64,000 nt of DNA from Pantoea sp. 1.19 (GTDB lineage Bacteria > Pseudomonadota > Gammaproteobacteria > Enterobacterales > Enterobacteriaceae). The stretch covers positions 248,001 to 312,000 of the forward strand of contig NZ_MRBS01000002.1 of NCBI RefSeq assembly GCF_001922585.1. Direction: 5' to 3'. A program made the translations under genes and the position numbers. The notes beneath the pieces were generated by a model. That model searched no databases. It had not been told where the DNA came from and saw only the letters and a program-made list of their open reading frames with translations. Below, piece by piece: positions 61,648 to 64,000 of this stretch; positions within the stretch are counted from its first letter, which is position 1, and each line of letters starts with the position of its first letter.

Positions 61648-61944
61648 TCAGCGCAGGGCCAGTTGAAAAATCATCGCCTCAGCCTGACAGCAGAAATCGA
61701 CGCTGGCCCGCAGGGCGTAGCCATCGGACTCTGCCAGGATCGTCGCGTCAATCTCACAGGGTTCGGAGGCAACCGCCTGCGCTTTGCAGCGCAGCGCGTC
61801 GAGCATCGCCTGCGCCGCGGCTTCGCTGGCAAAGTGCCCCTGCCACTCTGCGCGACAGTCGCGGTTATCGATAATCGTGCCAACATCAACGCAGCAGCAG
61901 GCGGCCGTTTCCACAGCCCGCTGACCGGAAGTGATCTTATCCAT
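61648..61944 (-). CDS. yfcZ: YfcZ/YiiS family protein
   Basis: A 98-residue cytoplasmic protein (E. coli YfcZ 94), function unknown. The CCCVDVGTIIDNRDC segment with clustered cysteines and the end EAMIFQLALR are the family features. The ATG has GAGGAGAAG upstream. It lies between fadI and fadL, as in E. coli. Confidence 0.92.
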   Translation of the reverse strand: MDKITSGQRAVETAACCCVDVGTIIDNRDCRAEWQGHFASEAAAQAMLDALRCKAQAVASEPCEIDATILAESDGYALRASVDFCCQAEAMIFQLALR

Positions 61945-62176
61945 TTCGCTTCTCCTCGCGGCCCACGACCGCTCCGTACAGACAGGGCTTCAGTCTATCC
62001 CGCCGCCCTTTGCGTCCTCCACGCCAACGCATGCCTGCGCAGGTGATAAGCGCCGTTTCCATGATCCACAACAATCTCCCGGCAGACGCGCCTGGTCCCT
62101 CCCGGTTTATTTGTTACAGAGATCGCTTTTCTGCTATCAAAGTAGCAATATTTATAAAACATCGTTGCAACATGTG

Positions 62177-62193
62177 TAGAGGTCAGACCTATA
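62177..62193 (+). promoter_or_regulatory. FadR-like operator 1 at fadL
   Basis: TAGAGGTCAGACCTATA contains the dyad AGGTC-A-GACCT and overlaps the putative -10 (TATACT). Binding here would block RNA polymerase, which fits repression of fadL by FadR without acyl-CoA. Confidence 0.75.
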
Positions 62194-62200
62194 CTGAGCG

Positions 62201-62217
62201 CACTGGTCTGATTTGTC
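62201..62217 (+). promoter_or_regulatory. FadR-like operator 2 at fadL
   Basis: CACTGGTCTGATTTGTC keeps CTGGTC-N-GA and TGT of the FadR consensus. It begins 6 bp downstream of the -10, near the expected transcription start. E. coli fadL also has two FadR sites, one over the promoter and one just after +1. Confidence 0.72.
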
Positions 62218-62303
62218 AGTGGTACTTCAGTCCCTAGAATCCGCCGTCCATGTTACTCAATGTAACAATGTTAATAAAAAATCAGATAAATGAGGTTGTG
62301 GTT

Positions 62304-63623
62304 ATGAACCATAAAAACCTGTTTGCAAAGTCGGCGCTCGCCGTCGCAGTGGCCATCGCTTCAACACACGTTTTCGCCGCAGGCTTCCAGCTCAACGAGT
62401 TTTCCTCGATTGGCCTGGGCCGCGCCTACTCCGGTGAAGGCGCTATGGCGGATACCGCCGCCTCCGCCAGCCGCAACCCGGCCACCATGGCGCTGATGGA
62501 TCGCCCCATGTTTTCCATCGGCGGGGTGTTTATCGATCCCGACGTAAACCTGGATGGCACTACCGGCTCAGGAAACAGCCTGAAGGCCGATAATATTGCC
62601 CCCACCGCGTGGGTACCGAACATTCACTATGTCCAGCCGATTAACGATCAGTGGTGGGTCGGCGCCTCGGTGACCAGCAACTACGGCCTGGCTACCGAAT
62701 TTAATGATGGCTACGCGGGCGGCCCCTTTGCCGGCAAAACCGATCTCACCACCGCCAACCTGAATCTTTCCACCGCCTGGCGCATGAACGAGCACCTGAG
62801 TTTTGGCGTCGGCTTTGATGCGGTATATGCCAAAGCGAAAATTGAACGCTATGCCGGTGAACTGTCGCGGCTGGTGCCCGGTGCTCGCCCGGATACGCAG
62901 ATTGCCCACCTGAAGGGCGATGAGTGGGGCTACGGCTGGAATGCCGGCATCCTGTATGAGGTGGATAAAGATAACCGCTTCGGTTTCACCTACCGTTCCG
63001 AAGTGAAGGTCGACTTTGATGGCGACTACCGCAGTGATATACCGCCGGCGCTGAATCCGGCCGGTCAGCGCCTCGGCCTGCCGTTCGGCACCGGTGGCCA
63101 GACGATCCCGGGGTCACTGTCGCTGCACCTGCCTGAAATGTGGGAAGTATCCGGCTTTCACAAAGTGGCACCGCAGTGGGCCGTGCACTACAGCCTGGCC
63201 TACACCAGCTGGAGCCAGTTCCAGGAGCTGAAAGCCACCGGCAACAACGGCCAGCAGCTGTTCTTTAAAGATGAAAGCTATCGTGACGCTTACCGCATCG
63301 CGCTGGGTACCACTTACTACTATGACCAGAACTGGACCTTCCGCACCGGTATTGCCTTTGATGACAGCCCGGTTCCCGCCGACAAGCGCTCCATCTCTAT
63401 CCCGGACCAGGACCGCCTGTGGCTGAGCGCCGGCGCGTCTTACGCCTTTAACGACAATGCGTCGGTAGACGTCGGCGTCTCTTATATGCACGGGCAGAAG
63501 GTCACCATTAAAGAGGGCACCGACCCGGTCGCTACCGCGCGTAACGGCTCACCGACCCCTTACACCTTCGATTCTGAAGGCAAGGCCTGGCTGTACGGCG
63601 CCAGCTTCAACTATAAATTCTGA
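62304..63623 (+). CDS. fadL: Long-chain fatty acid outer membrane channel FadL
   Basis: A 439-residue outer-membrane beta-barrel protein (E. coli 446) with a 25-residue signal peptide (THVFA-AG). It takes up long-chain fatty acids; the mature N-terminus [25 protein letters not shown] is the hatch/plug region. The loop after [14 protein letters not shown] is about 20 residues shorter than in E. coli, while about 13 residues are added near the C-terminus ([14 protein letters not shown]). The ATG at 62304 ([10 protein letters not shown]) has GAGG upstream. Confidence 0.96.
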   Translation: MNHKNLFAKSALAVAVAIASTHVFAAGFQLNEFSSIGLGRAYSGEGAMADTAASASRNPATMALMDRPMFSIGGVFIDPDVNLDGTTGSGNSLKADNIAPTAWVPNIHYVQPINDQWWVGASVTSNYGLATEFNDGYAGGPFAGKTDLTTANLNLSTAWRMNEHLSFGVGFDAVYAKAKIERYAGELSRLVPGARPDTQIAHLKGDEWGYGWNAGILYEVDKDNRFGFTYRSEVKVDFDGDYRSDIPPALNPAGQRLGLPFGTGGQTIPGSLSLHLPEMWEVSGFHKVAPQWAVHYSLAYTSWSQFQELKATGNNGQQLFFKDESYRDAYRIALGTTYYYDQNWTFRTGIAFDDSPVPADKRSISIPDQDRLWLSAGASYAFNDNASVDVGVSYMHGQKVTIKEGTDPVATARNGSPTPYTFDSEGKAWLYGASFNYKF

Positions 63624-63646
63624 TCCGCCGCGGCGGTCAGAAATAA

Positions 63647-63676
63647 CAAGGGCGCCTTCCGGCGCCCTGTTCTTTT
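63647..63676. terminator. fadL/mlaA bidirectional terminator
   Basis: AGGGCGCC-TTCC-GGCGCCCT (8-bp stem, 63649-63668) is followed by GTTCTTTT on the plus strand and by TTGTTATTT on the minus strand. It sits between the convergent ends of fadL (63623) and mlaA (63675). Confidence 0.85.
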
Positions 63677-64000
63677 ACGGTGAATCAATGTCCTTCAAAT
63701 CATCCTGAATCGCCGAAGCATTGGGATTTTCCATCGGTTTCAGCCGCCCGCCGCTGGCGAGGAAATCATGCCGCTGGAAGTACGCATTGCGCACAAACGC
63801 ATAGGGGTCGGTGCTGTTTTTCAGCATCGCATCGGAGTCCAGCAGCTGCGCGCGGGTTTCCACCCCTTCCAGCGCCCACTTAACCGGCGCCATCCACCAG
63901 TTTAACCAGCTCAGCGCCGGGTAGAGGTCGTCCGCCAGGTCACCGATATCCTCACGCGGCGTCGCACTGCCGTACGCCGGCACGACGACGTACGGACCAT
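63675..64000 (-). CDS. mlaA: Lipid asymmetry lipoprotein MlaA (3' part)
   Basis: Only the C-terminal 108 residues are inside; the gene continues past the right edge. The sequence PYVVVPAYGSATPREDIGDLADDLYPALSWLNW ... VETRAQLLDSDAMLKNSTDPYAFVRNAYFQRHDF and the end IQDDLKDIDSP are those of MlaA/VacJ. MlaA sits in the outer membrane with OmpC/F and removes mislocalised phospholipids from the outer leaflet, passing them to MlaC. Confidence 0.95.
   Translation of the reverse strand, partial: GPYVVVPAYGSATPREDIGDLADDLYPALSWLNWWMAPVKWALEGVETRAQLLDSDAMLKNSTDPYAFVRNAYFQRHDFLASGGRLKPMENPNASAIQDDLKDIDSP

Larger units (their letters stand above)
61945..62303 (+). promoter_or_regulatory. fadL regulatory region
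   Basis: The right part of this 359-bp gap is AT-rich and holds the fadL promoter: TATACT at 62190-62195 as -10, with TTGCAA at 62165-62170 as a loosely spaced -35. Two FadR-like sites overlap it or lie just downstream. Nothing else stands out in 61945-62100, which should also contain the yfcZ promoter. Confidence 0.65.

Noticed and set aside
1-64000. tRNA, rRNA, IS element, prophage, CRISPR array, defence or biosynthetic cluster
   Set aside because: Read through for each; no cloverleaf, transposase, phage gene, regularly spaced repeat or multi-gene defence module was found. Gene order is that of the conserved enterobacterial core.

Overview
The window is a stretch of chromosome from a gammaproteobacterium of the order Enterobacterales. 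The protein sequences are close to Escherichia coli/Salmonella families throughout, and gene order follows the E. coli nuo-to-mlaA segment almost without a break. High GC and differences in gene content (tctCBA-tctDE between pdxB and flk; nothing between yfcD and yfcH) suggest a non-Escherichia genus, possibly of the Erwiniaceae. That placement is inference; no 16S or other marker lies in the window. Nearly all of it is core housekeeping DNA. I see no tRNA, rRNA, insertion sequence, prophage or CRISPR array.

Layout. 1-12,200: the respiratory complex I operon nuoA-B-CD-E-F-G-H-I-J-K-L-M on the minus strand, cut in nuoM at the left edge. 12,200-18,000: lrhA (regulator of motility and acetate metabolism) flanked by two long intergenic regions, then alaA, yfbR, hxpA and yfbV. 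18,267-21,714: ackA-pta, the acetate switch. 21,783-27,023: yfcD, a roughly 720-bp stretch without a recognisable gene, yfcH, and the basic amino acid importer hisJ(argT)-Q-M-P, which has a good sigma-54 promoter. 27,293-37,103: a long minus-strand run pdxB-usg-truA-dedA-accD-folC-dedD-cvpA-purF-ubiX with a perfect PurR box before cvpA.

37,168-44,054 is the main accessory block: an AraC regulator divergent from an EamA transporter, then the tricarboxylate uptake locus tctCBA divergent from its two-component system tctDE. After flk (44,161) comes a divergent pair, a rhodanese-like protein and a MocR-type regulator, with three copies of a 7-bp box between them. 47,159-57,852: yfcJ, fabB, mnmC, yfcL, epmC, yfcA, mepA, aroC, prmB, smrB, sixA. 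58,050-63,623: fatty-acid genes fadI-fadJ, yfcZ and fadL, with FadR-like operators at fadI and fadL. The window ends inside mlaA.

The genes link through central carbon and lipid metabolism: NADH oxidation (nuo), acetate flux (ackA-pta, with lrhA), citrate-type uptake (tct), fatty-acid synthesis (accD, fabB) and breakdown (fadIJL), plus one-carbon, purine, pyridoxal and chorismate synthesis. I did not find a new defence or mobile system. The best leads are regulatory: an alaA leader with a long-range stem, a 24-bp perfect palindrome, the MocR/rhodanese operator, the TctD tandem repeat, and a merged ArgT/HisJ-type binding protein under sigma-54 control.
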